64,000 nucleotides of DNA from JAGNHN01 sp964590645 (GTDB taxonomy: Bacteria > Bacteroidota > Bacteroidia > Bacteroidales > JAGNHN01): the NCBI GenBank assembly GCA_964590645.1, contig CAZPYJ010000020.1:12032-76031 (forward strand), given 5' to 3'. Each line of letters opens with the position of its first letter. Position 1 is the stretch's first letter. The position numbers were made by a program, and so were the translations under genes. Shown one piece after another: positions 7,812-17,802 of this stretch. Under the pieces are notes generated by a model. The model was not told the origin of the DNA and did not search any database. It saw only the letters and a program-made list of their open reading frames with translations.

Positions 7812-9179
7812 ATGGGAAAAGCAGCTATATCCATCCCCAAGGGAACCCGGGACTTTCTTCCCGAAGAAATGCAAAGGCGCAAGCATATCTTCAACACTAT
7901 TGAAGGGGTGTATCAGAAATATGGTTTCCTTCCGATAGAAACGCCGGCAATGGAGCAAATGACTACCCTGACGGGAAAATACGGGGATGAAGGAGACAAA
8001 CTGCTCTTCCGCATCCTGAACTCCGGGGATTTTCTCTCCAAGGCCGATCCGGCCCTGCTCGAAGCCAAAGATGCCAGAGGCCTGGCTCCACAGATTGCCG
8101 AAAAAGGCCTGCGTTACGACCTCACCGTGCCCTTTGCCCGCTTTGTGGTGCAACACCGCAATGAACTTACTTTCCCTTTCCGGCGCTACCAGATACAACC
8201 CGTATGGCGCGCCGACCGGCCCCAGAAAGGCAGGTACCGTGAGTTTTATCAGTGTGATGCCGACATCATCGGTTCTGATTCACTACTGAATGAAGCGGAA
8301 CTCATTCAAATGATTGATGAGGTCTTTAAGAAACTGGGGATAGGCGTTCACATCAAATTGAACAACCGGAAGATCCTTGCCGGAATCGCCGAATACCTGG
8401 GTAAGCCTGAAAAGCTCAACGACCTTACAATGGCGCTGGATAAGATGGATAAGGTCGGAACAGAAGGGGTTGTGACCGAACTGATGGCAAGAGGTTTTTT
8501 GAAAGAAGAGGTGGCCCGCTTACTCCCGCTTTTAGCGGTGGACGGCAGCAATGCTGAAAAGATTGACAAGCTTGGCGCCTTCCTAAAGGAAAGCACTTTA
8601 GGCACACAGGGGGTCGAAGAACTAAGTTTAGTTTTTCGCTATTTGGAAGGCAGTATTCCGAAGGAGGTGTTGCAGGCAGATTTTCACCTGGCTCGGGGTC
8701 TCGACTACTACACCGGCACCATTATGGAAGTTGTAGCCACAGACTTTGAGATGGGCAGCCTTTGCGGAGGTGGCCGTTATGATGACCTGACCGGTGTTTT
8801 CGGTTTTCCCGGACTTTCAGGCGTCGGGATGTCTTTCGGGGCCGACCGCATTTACGATGTGATGATGGGGCTGAACCTCTTCTCCACACAGATCCGCACG
8901 GCTTCCCGCCTGATGTTTGTAAACTTCGGCGGAGAAGAAGAAATGGAAAGCCTGCGCTGGCTGCGCCAGATCAGGGAGGAAGGGATCGCGTCTGAGATTT
9001 ACCCTGACCAGGCCAAAGTGAAGAAACAAATGGCTTACGCCAATGCCTTGCATATTGCACGGGTCGCCTTTATGGGCGAAGAAGAAAGAGCGCAGGGCCT
9101 TGTTAAATTGAAAGAAATGGAAAGCGGAGAAGAGCGTCTGCTTGCGCTTCCGGAAATCATTACTTTATTGAAGCAATGA
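7812..9179 (+). CDS. hisS: Histidine--tRNA ligase
   Basis: A class IIa aminoacyl-tRNA synthetase that charges tRNA-His in the cytoplasm (455 aa). Class II motif 1 region is around IPKGTRDFLPEEMQRR; motif 2 is seen in FRRYQIQPVWRADRPQKGR; the histidine-specific motif ARGLDYYTGTIMEV and motif 3 (GVGMSFGADRIYDVM) follow. A short anticodon-binding domain fills the last ~90 residues. The ATG at 7812 is chosen because the family begins MxKxSIPKGTRDF; an upstream in-frame start at 7701 would add 37 unrelated residues. Its stop overlaps the hutH start (ATGA). GC content returns to normal here, marking the right edge of the AT-rich island. Confidence 0.95.
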   Translation: MGKAAISIPKGTRDFLPEEMQRRKHIFNTIEGVYQKYGFLPIETPAMEQMTTLTGKYGDEGDKLLFRILNSGDFLSKADPALLEAKDARGLAPQIAEKGLRYDLTVPFARFVVQHRNELTFPFRRYQIQPVWRADRPQKGRYREFYQCDADIIGSDSLLNEAELIQMIDEVFKKLGIGVHIKLNNRKILAGIAEYLGKPEKLNDLTMALDKMDKVGTEGVVTELMARGFLKEEVARLLPLLAVDGSNAEKIDKLGAFLKESTLGTQGVEELSLVFRYLEGSIPKEVLQADFHLARGLDYYTGTIMEVVATDFEMGSLCGGGRYDDLTGVFGFPGLSGVGMSFGADRIYDVMMGLNLFSTQIRTASRLMFVNFGGEEEMESLRWLRQIREEGIASEIYPDQAKVKKQMAYANALHIARVAFMGEEERAQGLVKLKEMESGEERLLALPEIITLLKQ

Positions 9180-10705
9180 AAACGAACACTCATTATATAG
9201 GTCCTGCGCCGCTGGATTTTGAGCGGATAGAGCAGATTCTGAAAGAACAGTTTTCCCTGGCGCTGTCGCCGGAGGCCCTGCAAAGGATTCGTGTCTGTCG
9301 CGAATACCTTGACCGGAAAACAGCCAATTCCGATGCCCCGGTATATGGTGTGAACACAGGATTTGGGGCCCTTTACGACCGGAAGATTTCGCGGGAGGAT
9401 CTGAGCCGCCTGCAGCACAATCTGGTGATGTCGCACGCCTGTGGCATTGGCGATAAAGTGCCGGATCCCATTGTTCGTCTGATGCTTTTGTTGAAGATAC
9501 AATCTCTTTCGTACGGGAATTCAGGGGTACATCCGGACACGGTGCAACGCCTGGCCGATTTTTTCAACCTGGGCATATTGCCGGTTATTTACCAGCAGGG
9601 GTCCCTGGGTGCTTCCGGCGACCTTGCGCCACTGGCACATCTCAGCTTACCCTTGCTGGGTTTAGGCGAAGTGCATTTTAAAGGAAGGCAGCGCCCGGCC
9701 GCCGAAGTGCTGAAGGAAGTCGGCCTGGAGCCCCTTTCCCTGCACTCCAAGGCAGGTCTGGCCCTGCTGAACGGAACTCAGTTTATGTCGGCCTACGGCA
9801 TTTACCTTTGCTTGCGCGTCTTTCGCCTTTCCCGTCTGGCCGATATCATTGCGGCCATCAGTCTGGATGCTTTTGACGGACGGATTGAGCCTTTTCATCC
9901 CCGCATCCAGGAGATTCGTCCGCACAAAGGACAGATCAGAACGGCCAGCCGTATCACCCGACTGCTGGAAGGCAGTGAACTGATTCGCCGCCCGAAAGAA
10001 CACGTGCAGGATCCCTACTCTTTTCGCTGCATCCCCCAGGTACACGGCGCATCAAAGGACAGCATTAATTATGTGTCTTACGTATTCAGGAAGGAGATAA
10101 ACTCTGTCACCGACAATCCGACCATCTTCCCGGATGAAGACCTGATCATTTCTGCCGGCAATTTCCACGGGCAGCCCCTGGCCCTGGCCCTGGATAACCT
10201 CAGTATTGCGATGGCCGAGCTGGGGAATATTTCGGAGCGCAGGACCTATCAGCTGCTTTCGGGCAAGCGTGAATTGCCCCATTTCCTGGTGGCCAACCCC
10301 GGATTGAATTCGGGCTTTATGATCCCGCAATATACCGCTGCTTCCATTGTGAGTCAGAATAAACAGTTGTGCAGCCCGGCATCGGTGGATTCCATCGAGT
10401 CATCCCAGGGACAGGAAGACCACGTGAGTATGGGAGCCAATGCTGCAACCAAGGCATACAAGGTGATGGAAAACCTGGAACGGATTCTGGCCATAGAGTT
10501 GTTCAATGCCGCCCAGGCGATGGATTTCCGCAAACCGGCCGCAACATCGCCGGTCTTACAGGATTTCCTTTCTGCCTACCGGCAAAAGGTGCCTTTTATC
10601 AGCGATGATGTAGTGATGGCGCCCCACATCCGGGCTTCCGTAAGATTTCTGCAAGAATGCAGTTACACCCTTCCGGGAGAGGATATCACAAAGTACACCC
10701 TCTGA
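9176..10705 (+). CDS. hutH: Histidine ammonia-lyase
   Basis: This 509-residue enzyme removes ammonia from L-histidine to give urocanate, the first step of histidine use. The MIO cofactor triad Ala146-Ser147-Gly148 is intact in GSLGASGDLAPLAH. The N-terminal active-site tyrosine lies in VYGVNTGFG, and the substrate-selectivity pair is Ser-His (VMSHACGIGD), as in true histidine lyases. Later residues include QDPYSFRCIPQVHGA and SSQGQEDHVSMGANA, both family hallmarks. The gene overlaps hisS by four bases, so it may be cotranscribed with it. Other hut genes (hutU, hutI, hutG or ftcD) are not in the window. Confidence 0.92.
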   Translation: MKTNTHYIGPAPLDFERIEQILKEQFSLALSPEALQRIRVCREYLDRKTANSDAPVYGVNTGFGALYDRKISREDLSRLQHNLVMSHACGIGDKVPDPIVRLMLLLKIQSLSYGNSGVHPDTVQRLADFFNLGILPVIYQQGSLGASGDLAPLAHLSLPLLGLGEVHFKGRQRPAAEVLKEVGLEPLSLHSKAGLALLNGTQFMSAYGIYLCLRVFRLSRLADIIAAISLDAFDGRIEPFHPRIQEIRPHKGQIRTASRITRLLEGSELIRRPKEHVQDPYSFRCIPQVHGASKDSINYVSYVFRKEINSVTDNPTIFPDEDLIISAGNFHGQPLALALDNLSIAMAELGNISERRTYQLLSGKRELPHFLVANPGLNSGFMIPQYTAASIVSQNKQLCSPASVDSIESSQGQEDHVSMGANAATKAYKVMENLERILAIELFNAAQAMDFRKPAATSPVLQDFLSAYRQKVPFISDDVVMAPHIRASVRFLQECSYTLPGEDITKYTL

Positions 10706-10707
10706 CC

Positions 10708-11058
10708 TCAGGCAGAATAGAGCATATCGTAAGGGCGGCGGATGGCCCGGTCTAATTGCCCGATCGACACATACTTGCTTTCACGGAAATACTCCTTCCC
10801 CTGGAAAAAAATGATCAGGGCAGGAAAACTGAATACCCCGAATTGCGCAGCGGTAGCGGCCTGTGCCTCTCCATCGATCAATGCCAGTTTCATTTGCGGG
10901 AAATCATTCTCCAGCAAGGCTTCCACTTTGGGGCGAAGACTCAGGCAAGGGGCACAGTGATCGTTAAAAAAATATAAGAGTACGGCATCCTGTTTTTGCA
11001 ACAGATCCCGGATGCTTTCGCTGTTTTGCTCCATCTCAATAAAACTCATCTTTTTCAT
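10708..11058 (-). CDS. Thioredoxin-family protein
   Basis: A 116-residue thioredoxin-fold protein with a CAPC active site (Cys35, Cys38) in the stretch NDHCAPCLSLRPKVEALL, and the cis-proline loop in GVFSFPALIIFF. It lacks a signal peptide, so it is probably a cytoplasmic thiol-disulfide protein. CxPC with Ala instead of Gly is an unusual active site for a housekeeping thioredoxin, and the preceding residue is His rather than Trp, so it may be a specialised reductase or a redox-sensor partner. It faces hutH tail to tail with only two bases between the stops. Met4 or Met9 are possible alternative starts. An exact -7 octamer (TACTTTTG, minus strand of 11068-11075) lies just upstream. Confidence 0.85.
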   Translation of the reverse strand: MKKMSFIEMEQNSESIRDLLQKQDAVLLYFFNDHCAPCLSLRPKVEALLENDFPQMKLALIDGEAQAATAAQFGVFSFPALIIFFQGKEYFRESKYVSIGQLDRAIRRPYDMLYSA

Positions 11059-11256
11059 TTAGCTGGCCAAAAGTAAGGAAATTGGACAGACCGATTTAGG
11101 AACAAGCAAAATCGCCGGAGAATGCAATAGAGGAGATGCACTGTATATATACTGTTATTTCGTTCACAAAATTCCTTTTATACTTCGGATGAATTTTGTT
11201 GATTTGACAAGCGAAAGTGAGCAAGGAAGTCATAGAACATTTTAAATCAAAACAAG

Positions 11257-12780
11257 ATGGCCATAGAAATCAAAGGCAGCGGGCTGACCATAGAGACCCT
11301 GGTAAAGGTAGCCCGGGGTGGTGAACAAATAGTGCTTCATCCGGAGGCATTGGAGCGCATCAAGCGCTGCCGGAAAATGCTGGAAGACAAGATTGTAGCA
11401 GGAGAAATTATGTACGGGGTGAATACTGGTATCGGGGAATTCTCTGAAGTAGTCCTGAACGACGATCAGGTGAAGGACTTCCAGAAGTACCTCATATACA
11501 ATCACGCTGCCGGTATTGGCGATCCTATGCCGGAAGAATGGGTGAGGGGGGCAATGTTGGGGCGCATCAACGTACACGCCCACGGCAATTCCGGATGCCG
11601 TCCGGAGATCACCCAAACCCTGGTGGATATGCTGAATAAGGGCGTGACACCTCAGGTCTGCCAGAAGGGGAGCGTAGGTGCCTGTGGAGATCTGGCTCCG
11701 ATGTCGCAGATTGCTTTATTGATGATGGGAGAAGGAAAAGCCTATTACCAGGGAGCATTGCTCAGTGGCAAAGAGGCTTTGGACAGAGCAGGGATTCCCA
11801 TTCCCGGTTTGCAGGCACGCGATGGTCTGGCTACCATCAATGGCTCCAATGTGCTAACCGCAATGAGTGCCATCTTTTTGTATGATGCCAACCGCTGGCT
11901 TAAGCAGGCCGAAATTGGGGCGGCAATGTCGCTGGAAGCTTTGAAAGCCAATATGAAACCTTACAACGACCGTCTTCACACCGTCAGGGGCTTCCCCGGA
12001 GCTGTGCGCACGGCACGCGCCATCCGCAGGATGGTGGAAGGAGGTGACCTGGCTGAGCAGAGGGTCAAGTGCAAGGTACAGGATGCCTATTCGATGCGCA
12101 GCACGCCCCAGGTGATTGGTGCGGCTCACGACGCACTGGCCTGGGCAAAGCAGCAGGTTGAGATTGAATTGAACGGGGTGGGGGATAATCCCATTTTCTT
12201 CCCGGAAGAAAACCTCCAGCTTTCCGGGGCCAATTTCCAGGGAAGCCCGGTTTCCCTCCCGATGGATATGGCCGGGGCAGCCATCACAATGATCAGCGTA
12301 CTTTCGGAACGCAGGATGAACCGCCTGAACAATCCGGCCCTGAGCGTGGGTTTGCCGGCATTCCTGACCAAAGGGGCAGGGATGTTCTCCGGCCTGATGC
12401 TGAGCCAGTATACCGCAGATATGATGATCGTGGAACAGAGGATATTGTCTATGCCCGCTTCCATCCAGTCTATCCCGGCCGCCGCCGATCAGGAAGACTT
12501 TGTTTCGATGGGGATGAACACCGCACTGAAAAACTTTCAGATTCTGGATAATGCTTACGGTATCCTGGGAATTGAACTAATGGCTGCGGCCCAGGCCCTC
12601 GATTTCAGAGATTATGCCTTTGGCAAAGGAACCAGAACGGCCCATCAGGTGATCCGGAAATATGTCGATTTTCTGGATGTCGACCGTCCCTTGTTTGATG
12701 ACCATAATGCGATGAAGGCCCTGGTGAAATCCTGTGAAATCCTTGAAACAGTTGAGAAAGAGGTAGGCACACTCGGATAG
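11257..12780 (+). CDS. MIO-type aromatic amino acid ammonia-lyase, Ala-Cys-Gly triad
   Basis: A second member of the histidine/phenylalanine ammonia-lyase superfamily (507 aa). The fold markers are all present: IMYGVNTGIGEFSE with the catalytic Tyr, GSVGACGDLAPMSQ, QDAYSMRSTPQVIG, GVGDNPIFFPEE and AADQEDFVSMGMN. The cofactor triad is Ala142-Cys143-Gly144 (codons 11680-11688) rather than Ala-Ser-Gly. Reported work on Pseudomonas HAL showed that Ser143 can be replaced by Cys with activity kept, so the MIO group may still form. The selectivity pair is Asn-His (IYNHAAGIGD) instead of Ser-His. The substrate is therefore uncertain: histidine, tyrosine or another amino acid. It is a stand-alone gene followed by a clear terminator. 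Confidence 0.88.
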   Translation: MAIEIKGSGLTIETLVKVARGGEQIVLHPEALERIKRCRKMLEDKIVAGEIMYGVNTGIGEFSEVVLNDDQVKDFQKYLIYNHAAGIGDPMPEEWVRGAMLGRINVHAHGNSGCRPEITQTLVDMLNKGVTPQVCQKGSVGACGDLAPMSQIALLMMGEGKAYYQGALLSGKEALDRAGIPIPGLQARDGLATINGSNVLTAMSAIFLYDANRWLKQAEIGAAMSLEALKANMKPYNDRLHTVRGFPGAVRTARAIRRMVEGGDLAEQRVKCKVQDAYSMRSTPQVIGAAHDALAWAKQQVEIELNGVGDNPIFFPEENLQLSGANFQGSPVSLPMDMAGAAITMISVLSERRMNRLNNPALSVGLPAFLTKGAGMFSGLMLSQYTADMMIVEQRILSMPASIQSIPAAADQEDFVSMGMNTALKNFQILDNAYGILGIELMAAAQALDFRDYAFGKGTRTAHQVIRKYVDFLDVDRPLFDDHNAMKALVKSCEILETVEKEVGTLG

Positions 12781-12803
12781 CCCCTTCTTCTGTTCGTTTC
12801 CAA

Positions 12804-12848
12804 ACAAGCCCCTGTCCTTTCGGAAAAAGACTGGGGCTTGTATTTTTT
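12804..12848 (+). terminator. Rho-independent terminator after the second lyase
   Basis: ACAAGCCCC at 12804-12812 pairs with GGGGCTTGT at 12833-12841, and the stem continues with one mismatch (TGTC against GACT). A run of T's follows (12843-12848). Confidence 0.85.
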
Positions 12849-13071
12849 CCCAACTTCTCTTTAATACAAGATTAAATTTTCGTTAAAAAACCTTGTGCAG
12901 CTATAGGATTTGTTCTAAATTGCACCCTCGAATGCGCAAAAGACAAAGGGAAACTCTGCCATTCAAACGGTAAAAAGTGTTTTTTTTCAAGGGTTTAACC
13001 AACGTAAGGTATGGGATACTTTATGTGTATATACTTGAAACCCAATTATTTTTAACCAAAACTTATCCATT

Positions 13072-16000
13072 ATGAGAAAGTTTACAGTTTTGCTTGCGCT
13101 TCTCTTCCTCAGTTTGCAGGTATCGCTAGCACAGGGTCGGATGATCTCTGGTACGGTGACGTCTACTGCAGACGGAAGTGCAATTCCGGGAGCCACGGTG
13201 CTGGTGAAAGGAACGACAGTGGGGATGACCACAGACCTGGATGGAACCTACAAACTCCTGGTTCCCGAAAATGCCAGGACGCTGGTCTTCTCTTTTGTCG
13301 GGATGAAGACCAAGGAAGTTCCCCTGGGCAGTTCAAACACCGTGAATGTGGCCCTGGAGCCGGATGTGCTTGACATCGAAGGGGTGGTCGTGACCGCTCT
13401 CGGTATCAGCCGTGAAAAGAAATCACTCGGTTATGCGGTACAGGAGGCCAGCGGCGAAGTGATGAGCCGTTCAGCCAACCCCGACCTGCAGTCCACCATC
13501 TCCGGGAAATTCTCCGGAGTGGAAGTACGGCAGTCGTCCGGGATGCCCGGTGCTCCTGCCCAGATCTTTATCCGCGGAGCCCGCTCCTTCAGCGGGGATA
13601 ATACCCCACTCTATGTGGTAGACGGGATGCCGATCAGCAGTACCAGTGACTACACCAGCAATGTTACCGGTTCCGCTTTCTCAAATCGTGCCATTGACAT
13701 TGACCCGAATGATATCGAGTCGATCAACGTGCTGAAAGGCCAGGCCGCTGCGGCACTCTACGGCTTGCGCGCTTCCAACGGGGTGGTGATCATTACCACA
13801 AAAAAAGGCCGCGCAGCAGCCGGAGCAGGTAAAGTTGGTCCTGTGGTTACCATCAACAGCAGTGTGACCATCGACAATGTCTCCCGCCTCCCTGAAGTGC
13901 AGCAAACTTATGCCCAGGGTTACAATGGAGCCTTTGCTCCCGCTAACTCATTCTCCTGGGGTCCGAAGATCACCGACCTTCCGGATAATGCTACCTACGG
14001 AGGCAATAATTATCCCGGTAATGAAGGCAAATTCTTTGACCCCTATAAAGGAATGTGGGTCACCCCCACCGCCTTCAATAACCCTGAAGGATTCTACGAC
14101 AACAATGGCTATACCTACAACAACAGTATTAATGTAGCCAATGCCTCGCGTCTGGGCAATTACTCCATTGGTTTTGGTAGCACAAACCAAAGCGGTATCA
14201 TTAAGAATACCGGTATGGATCGCTATACCGCCAAAATTGCCGGTGATTTCCAGATGAATGAGAAATGGAAAATGGGTTATTCCGGAAACTACAGCGATTC
14301 GAAGATCGATAAACTGCCTTCCGGAAACGACAGCTGGTTGTTCACCGTCTATGGTGCACCTCCTTCCTTCGACCTGGTGGGAACACCTTTCAGCCAGGAA
14401 GGAACCAATGGCGACTATCGCCAGATCAGCTACCGCCGTGGTGCTGTAGGGAAGAACCCTTACTGGGTGCTTGAAAACAGCAGCTACGTGGAACAAACAA
14501 AACGTTTCTTCGGCAATGGATACCTGGAGTTCACTCCGGCCAACTGGGTGCGCCTGCGCTATCAGATCGGGGTTGACCAGTATACTACCGACAATGCCCA
14601 ATACACTGAAATGGGTCAGGGAGACCTTCCTGCAGCCTCTCAGTATCCTACCCCTGACAATCCGGTTTATGCTTATCTGGCCCCCACGGGTGGAGTCATA
14701 GATCATTTCGGGGTCACACGCCGCATTATTAACTCTCTCTTCACCGCCACCTTCACCCACAGTTTCAATGATGACCTGAGCGGTGACCTGGTGATCGGAA
14801 ATGAGGTGGATCACAATGCCAGCGAATATTACCGCTCTTATGGTACAGGCTTCACCACCCCGGGCTGGAACAACCTGGCTAACACCAATACCCAGAATGC
14901 AGCCTACGACAAGTATGCGAGAAGAACGGCAGGTTTCTTTGCCAACCTGAACCTGGATTATCTCAATATGTTCTACTTCAACCTGACTGGCCGTCAGGAC
15001 ATTGTTTCTTCTATGCCACGGGATAACCGCACCTTCTTCTATCCCTCCACCTCTCTCTCCTGGGTATTCACCGAAATGGATGCCCTCAGAGACAACAAGT
15101 TCCTGCCCTATGGTAAAGCCAGGGTCAGTTACGCCCAGGTTGGACAGGCTGCAGCTACCTACCTGGCCGATCCTTACTTTGTGACGGGCGGAGCCAATAG
15201 TGGATTCCTTACCTATGGGATCGAATACCCCTGGCAGGGCATTACCGGCTATAAGTATAGCTCAACCCTCTACTCCCCTGATCTCATTCCGCAGAATACC
15301 AATACGTTCGAGATCGGGTTTGACCTTCGTTTCCTGAATAATCGTATCGGCCTCGACTACAGCTTCTTCAACCAGATTGCCAAAGACCAGATCTTTGCAG
15401 TGCCTATGGCCGGATCTACCGGTTACAGCCAAATGGTGATGAATGCCGGTGAAATGAAGGGCGTAGGACACGAAATAATCCTCACCATCACTCCGGTGAA
15501 GACGGATAAGTTCGAATGGAACTTCATTACCAACTTCACCAAGATCACCAACGAAGTAATTGAACTGGCTGAAGGAGTGGAGAACATTGCCCTCGGTGGT
15601 TATGTGACCCCCAACATCCGCGCCTCTGCCGGAGATATCTATCCTGCCATCTATGGTGAGCAGTTTGTGAAGGATGATCAGGGACGTATCCTGGTGGACG
15701 AAGACCCCAACTCTCCGGGTTACGGACTTCCGATGGCCGGTGAGTTTGGAAAGATCGGTGTAGTTTCCCCCGATTTCATCCTGACCTTCCGAAATGACTT
15801 CCGCATCTTCCGAGACATCAATGTTTTTGCCCAGCTCGACTGGAAACAGGGCGGACAGATGTACAGCGGCACCAATCGCCTGATGGATCTATATGGTACT
15901 TCAAAACGTACGGAAGACCGCGAAACCCCCTTCATCTATGACGGGTATCTCTCCAATGGTCAGCCCAACAACATTGAAAGAGGCGGACCGGATGATGCAT

Positions 16001-16305
16001 TGGTGTATCAGACTTTGTATTCCAGCATTATCGACGGGATCAGCGAAGCCCATATTTATGGTACCGGTTACCTTAAGCTGCGTGAAGTAGGGATTTCCTA
16101 CAACCTTCCGCACAAGTATATCTCCTCACTCAAGCTGAGCAGAGCCAGCATCGGCTTTGTAGCCCGAAATATCCTGCTTTGGTCGGAGCTTCCATACTTC
16201 GATCCTGAAACCAGCCAGGGACAGGGGAATATGACCGGAGGTATGGACTATATGTCGCTTCCGCAGACCACCTCATACGGGTTCAACCTTAGCTTAACCT
16301 TTTAA
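13072..16305 (+). CDS. SusC/RagA-family TonB-linked outer membrane protein
   Basis: A 1077-residue TonB-dependent transporter of the SusC type. Order: signal peptide (hydrophobic to SLAQ, about 1-21), a carboxypeptidase-regulatory-like domain (ISGTVTSTADGSAIPGATV, about 25-105), a SusC plug beginning GVVVTALGISREKKSLGY with YVVDGMPI and ITTKKGR, then a 22-strand barrel ending in the C-terminal Phe (NLSLTF) needed for barrel assembly. With the SusD partner 15 bases downstream it would form a lidded channel importing oligosaccharides or peptides. No glycoside hydrolase, sulfatase or regulator (HTCS, ECF sigma/anti-sigma) is adjacent, so the substrate cannot be inferred. About 220 bases separate it from the previous terminator without a clear promoter. 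Confidence 0.93.
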   Translation: MRKFTVLLALLFLSLQVSLAQGRMISGTVTSTADGSAIPGATVLVKGTTVGMTTDLDGTYKLLVPENARTLVFSFVGMKTKEVPLGSSNTVNVALEPDVLDIEGVVVTALGISREKKSLGYAVQEASGEVMSRSANPDLQSTISGKFSGVEVRQSSGMPGAPAQIFIRGARSFSGDNTPLYVVDGMPISSTSDYTSNVTGSAFSNRAIDIDPNDIESINVLKGQAAAALYGLRASNGVVIITTKKGRAAAGAGKVGPVVTINSSVTIDNVSRLPEVQQTYAQGYNGAFAPANSFSWGPKITDLPDNATYGGNNYPGNEGKFFDPYKGMWVTPTAFNNPEGFYDNNGYTYNNSINVANASRLGNYSIGFGSTNQSGIIKNTGMDRYTAKIAGDFQMNEKWKMGYSGNYSDSKIDKLPSGNDSWLFTVYGAPPSFDLVGTPFSQEGTNGDYRQISYRRGAVGKNPYWVLENSSYVEQTKRFFGNGYLEFTPANWVRLRYQIGVDQYTTDNAQYTEMGQGDLPAASQYPTPDNPVYAYLAPTGGVIDHFGVTRRIINSLFTATFTHSFNDDLSGDLVIGNEVDHNASEYYRSYGTGFTTPGWNNLANTNTQNAAYDKYARRTAGFFANLNLDYLNMFYFNLTGRQDIVSSMPRDNRTFFYPSTSLSWVFTEMDALRDNKFLPYGKARVSYAQVGQAAATYLADPYFVTGGANSGFLTYGIEYPWQGITGYKYSSTLYSPDLIPQNTNTFEIGFDLRFLNNRIGLDYSFFNQIAKDQIFAVPMAGSTGYSQMVMNAGEMKGVGHEIILTITPVKTDKFEWNFITNFTKITNEVIELAEGVENIALGGYVTPNIRASAGDIYPAIYGEQFVKDDQGRILVDEDPNSPGYGLPMAGEFGKIGVVSPDFILTFRNDFRIFRDINVFAQLDWKQGGQMYSGTNRLMDLYGTSKRTEDRETPFIYDGYLSNGQPNNIERGGPDDALVYQTLYSSIIDGISEAHIYGTGYLKLREVGISYNLPHKYISSLKLSRASIGFVARNILLWSELPYFDPETSQGQGNMTGGMDYMSLPQTTSYGFNLSLTF

Positions 16306-16320
16306 TCATTTTAAAAGACT

Positions 16321-17748
16321 ATGACTATGAAAAAGATATTGTCATTATTGTTGATCTCCGTTCTGTTCTTCTCCTGTAGTGAGGACCTGATGGATGAGAT
16401 CAATCAGGACCGCAACAACGCGCTTGAAATGCAGTCCAAAAACCTGCTGCCCGATCTTCTTCTGAAGACCGCCTTCGAATCGACGGCGACCGACATCGCC
16501 TGGTATGCTACGGTTTACGTTGAGCACAATGCCGGCACCTGGAATCAATCACACCAGGCCGACAACCGTATCGCGCAGAATGCCTCTTCCCTGCTGAACA
16601 ACAGCTGGAATGCCCTCTATGATGTGATGAATATTGCGCAAACCATCATCAACAAAACCGATCCCAATGGCGACGATGAGCCTACAGAATACTGGGTTCG
16701 CGGTATAGCACAGATTATGATGGCCTACAACCTGGCCATTGCCACCGACGGATGGGGGGAAGTTCCCTATACCCAGGCATTCAAGGGGCTGGATAATGTT
16801 TATCCTTCCTATGATAAGCAATCCTCGCTGTATCCCAAGATTATGACACTGCTGGATGATGCTATCGAGAATCTGGGTAAAGATGGTACACAATACAGGG
16901 ATAAGGACTACATCTATGGTAACCTCAGTGCCGCTGCCAATGCTGCAGCCTGGACCAAGGCAGCCTATGCCTTGAAAGCCCGCTTTGCCCTGCGCCTGAC
17001 CAACATCAATGAAACCCAGGCAGCCACCGATGCCCTGGCGGCTATTCCCAATGCTTTTGCAGGAACGGGTGATATGCTGCAATTGGGTGGTTTTGCCCTT
17101 GCCCTCCCCGGCGGGAACCCCTGGGGCGAATTCTGGTACTGGAGGGATCACCTCTCAGTTTCTACCACCATTTATGACCTGATGGTGGCCAGAAATGATA
17201 CCACCCGTATGGATGCCTTTTTCAGCTCCACCGATCCCGGCGATATCGCCCCCATCGGAGAGGCTGCACAGGTTCAGGGCGGGTATTCCCAATCCAACTT
17301 CACCAGCGGATGGGCTGCTTTCTCCTACCCCATCCTGATGTTTACCTACCACGAGCTGAAGTTTATTGAAGCAGAAGCCAAATTCCGCCTCGGGGACGCT
17401 ACCTGGGAAGCTGCACTCCAGGAAGCGGTAGAAGCATCCTTTGGACTTAATGGTCTTCCCGGTGGAACCGACTACTTCAACAATGATGTGAAACCCAGGC
17501 TCACTGCCGGGAATGAACTCGATGAGATCCTTACCCAGAAGTACATTGCTTTCTTCGACAGAGAAGCAATCGAAGCCTACAATGATTACAAGCGTACAGG
17601 TATTCCAGAAATGAAGAACCCCAACAATGCCACCGTGGGCTTCATCTGGAGGTTCCCCTGGGCCTTGAGTGAAACGTCTTCCAATTCAGCCAACGTGCCC
17701 TCCTACGGTATTTTCGACAAAACCTGGTGGGCCGGCGGCGCCGAATAG
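16321..17748 (+). CDS. SusD/RagB-family nutrient-binding lipoprotein
   Basis: The surface-exposed lid partner of the SusC transporter (475 aa). A lipoprotein signal is clear: MKKILSLLLISVLFFSC with the lipobox Cys at about residue 19. The body matches the SusD-like_2 type rather than classical SusD: helical TPR-like stretches (NNSWNALYDVMNIAQTII), WGEVPYTQAF, and a late block LTQKYIAFFDREAIEAYNDY with RTGIPEM. ATG at 16321 gives MTMKKIL; the ATG at 16327 is equally possible. The gene is directly behind susC and ends at a terminator, so the two form a two-gene operon. SusD-like_2 proteins are often found in pairs whose ligand is not a classical glycan, so peptide import is possible. Confidence 0.92.
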   Translation: MTMKKILSLLLISVLFFSCSEDLMDEINQDRNNALEMQSKNLLPDLLLKTAFESTATDIAWYATVYVEHNAGTWNQSHQADNRIAQNASSLLNNSWNALYDVMNIAQTIINKTDPNGDDEPTEYWVRGIAQIMMAYNLAIATDGWGEVPYTQAFKGLDNVYPSYDKQSSLYPKIMTLLDDAIENLGKDGTQYRDKDYIYGNLSAAANAAAWTKAAYALKARFALRLTNINETQAATDALAAIPNAFAGTGDMLQLGGFALALPGGNPWGEFWYWRDHLSVSTTIYDLMVARNDTTRMDAFFSSTDPGDIAPIGEAAQVQGGYSQSNFTSGWAAFSYPILMFTYHELKFIEAEAKFRLGDATWEAALQEAVEASFGLNGLPGGTDYFNNDVKPRLTAGNELDEILTQKYIAFFDREAIEAYNDYKRTGIPEMKNPNNATVGFIWRFPWALSETSSNSANVPSYGIFDKTWWAGGAE

Positions 17749-17770
17749 GTTGATAAAGCCAGATTACAGC

Positions 17771-17802
17771 AAAAGGCCATCCTCCCCGGGTGGCCTTTTT
17801 TT
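17771..17802 (+). terminator. Rho-independent terminator after susCD
   Basis: AAAAGGCCATCC pairs with GGGTGGCCTTTT around a short loop, with one G-U pair, and runs into a T tract ending near 17802. It closes the susC-susD operon. Confidence 0.85.

Noticed and set aside
13948..14814. 288-codon minus-strand frame
   Set aside because: It is antisense to susC, whose domains and composition clearly show the coding strand.
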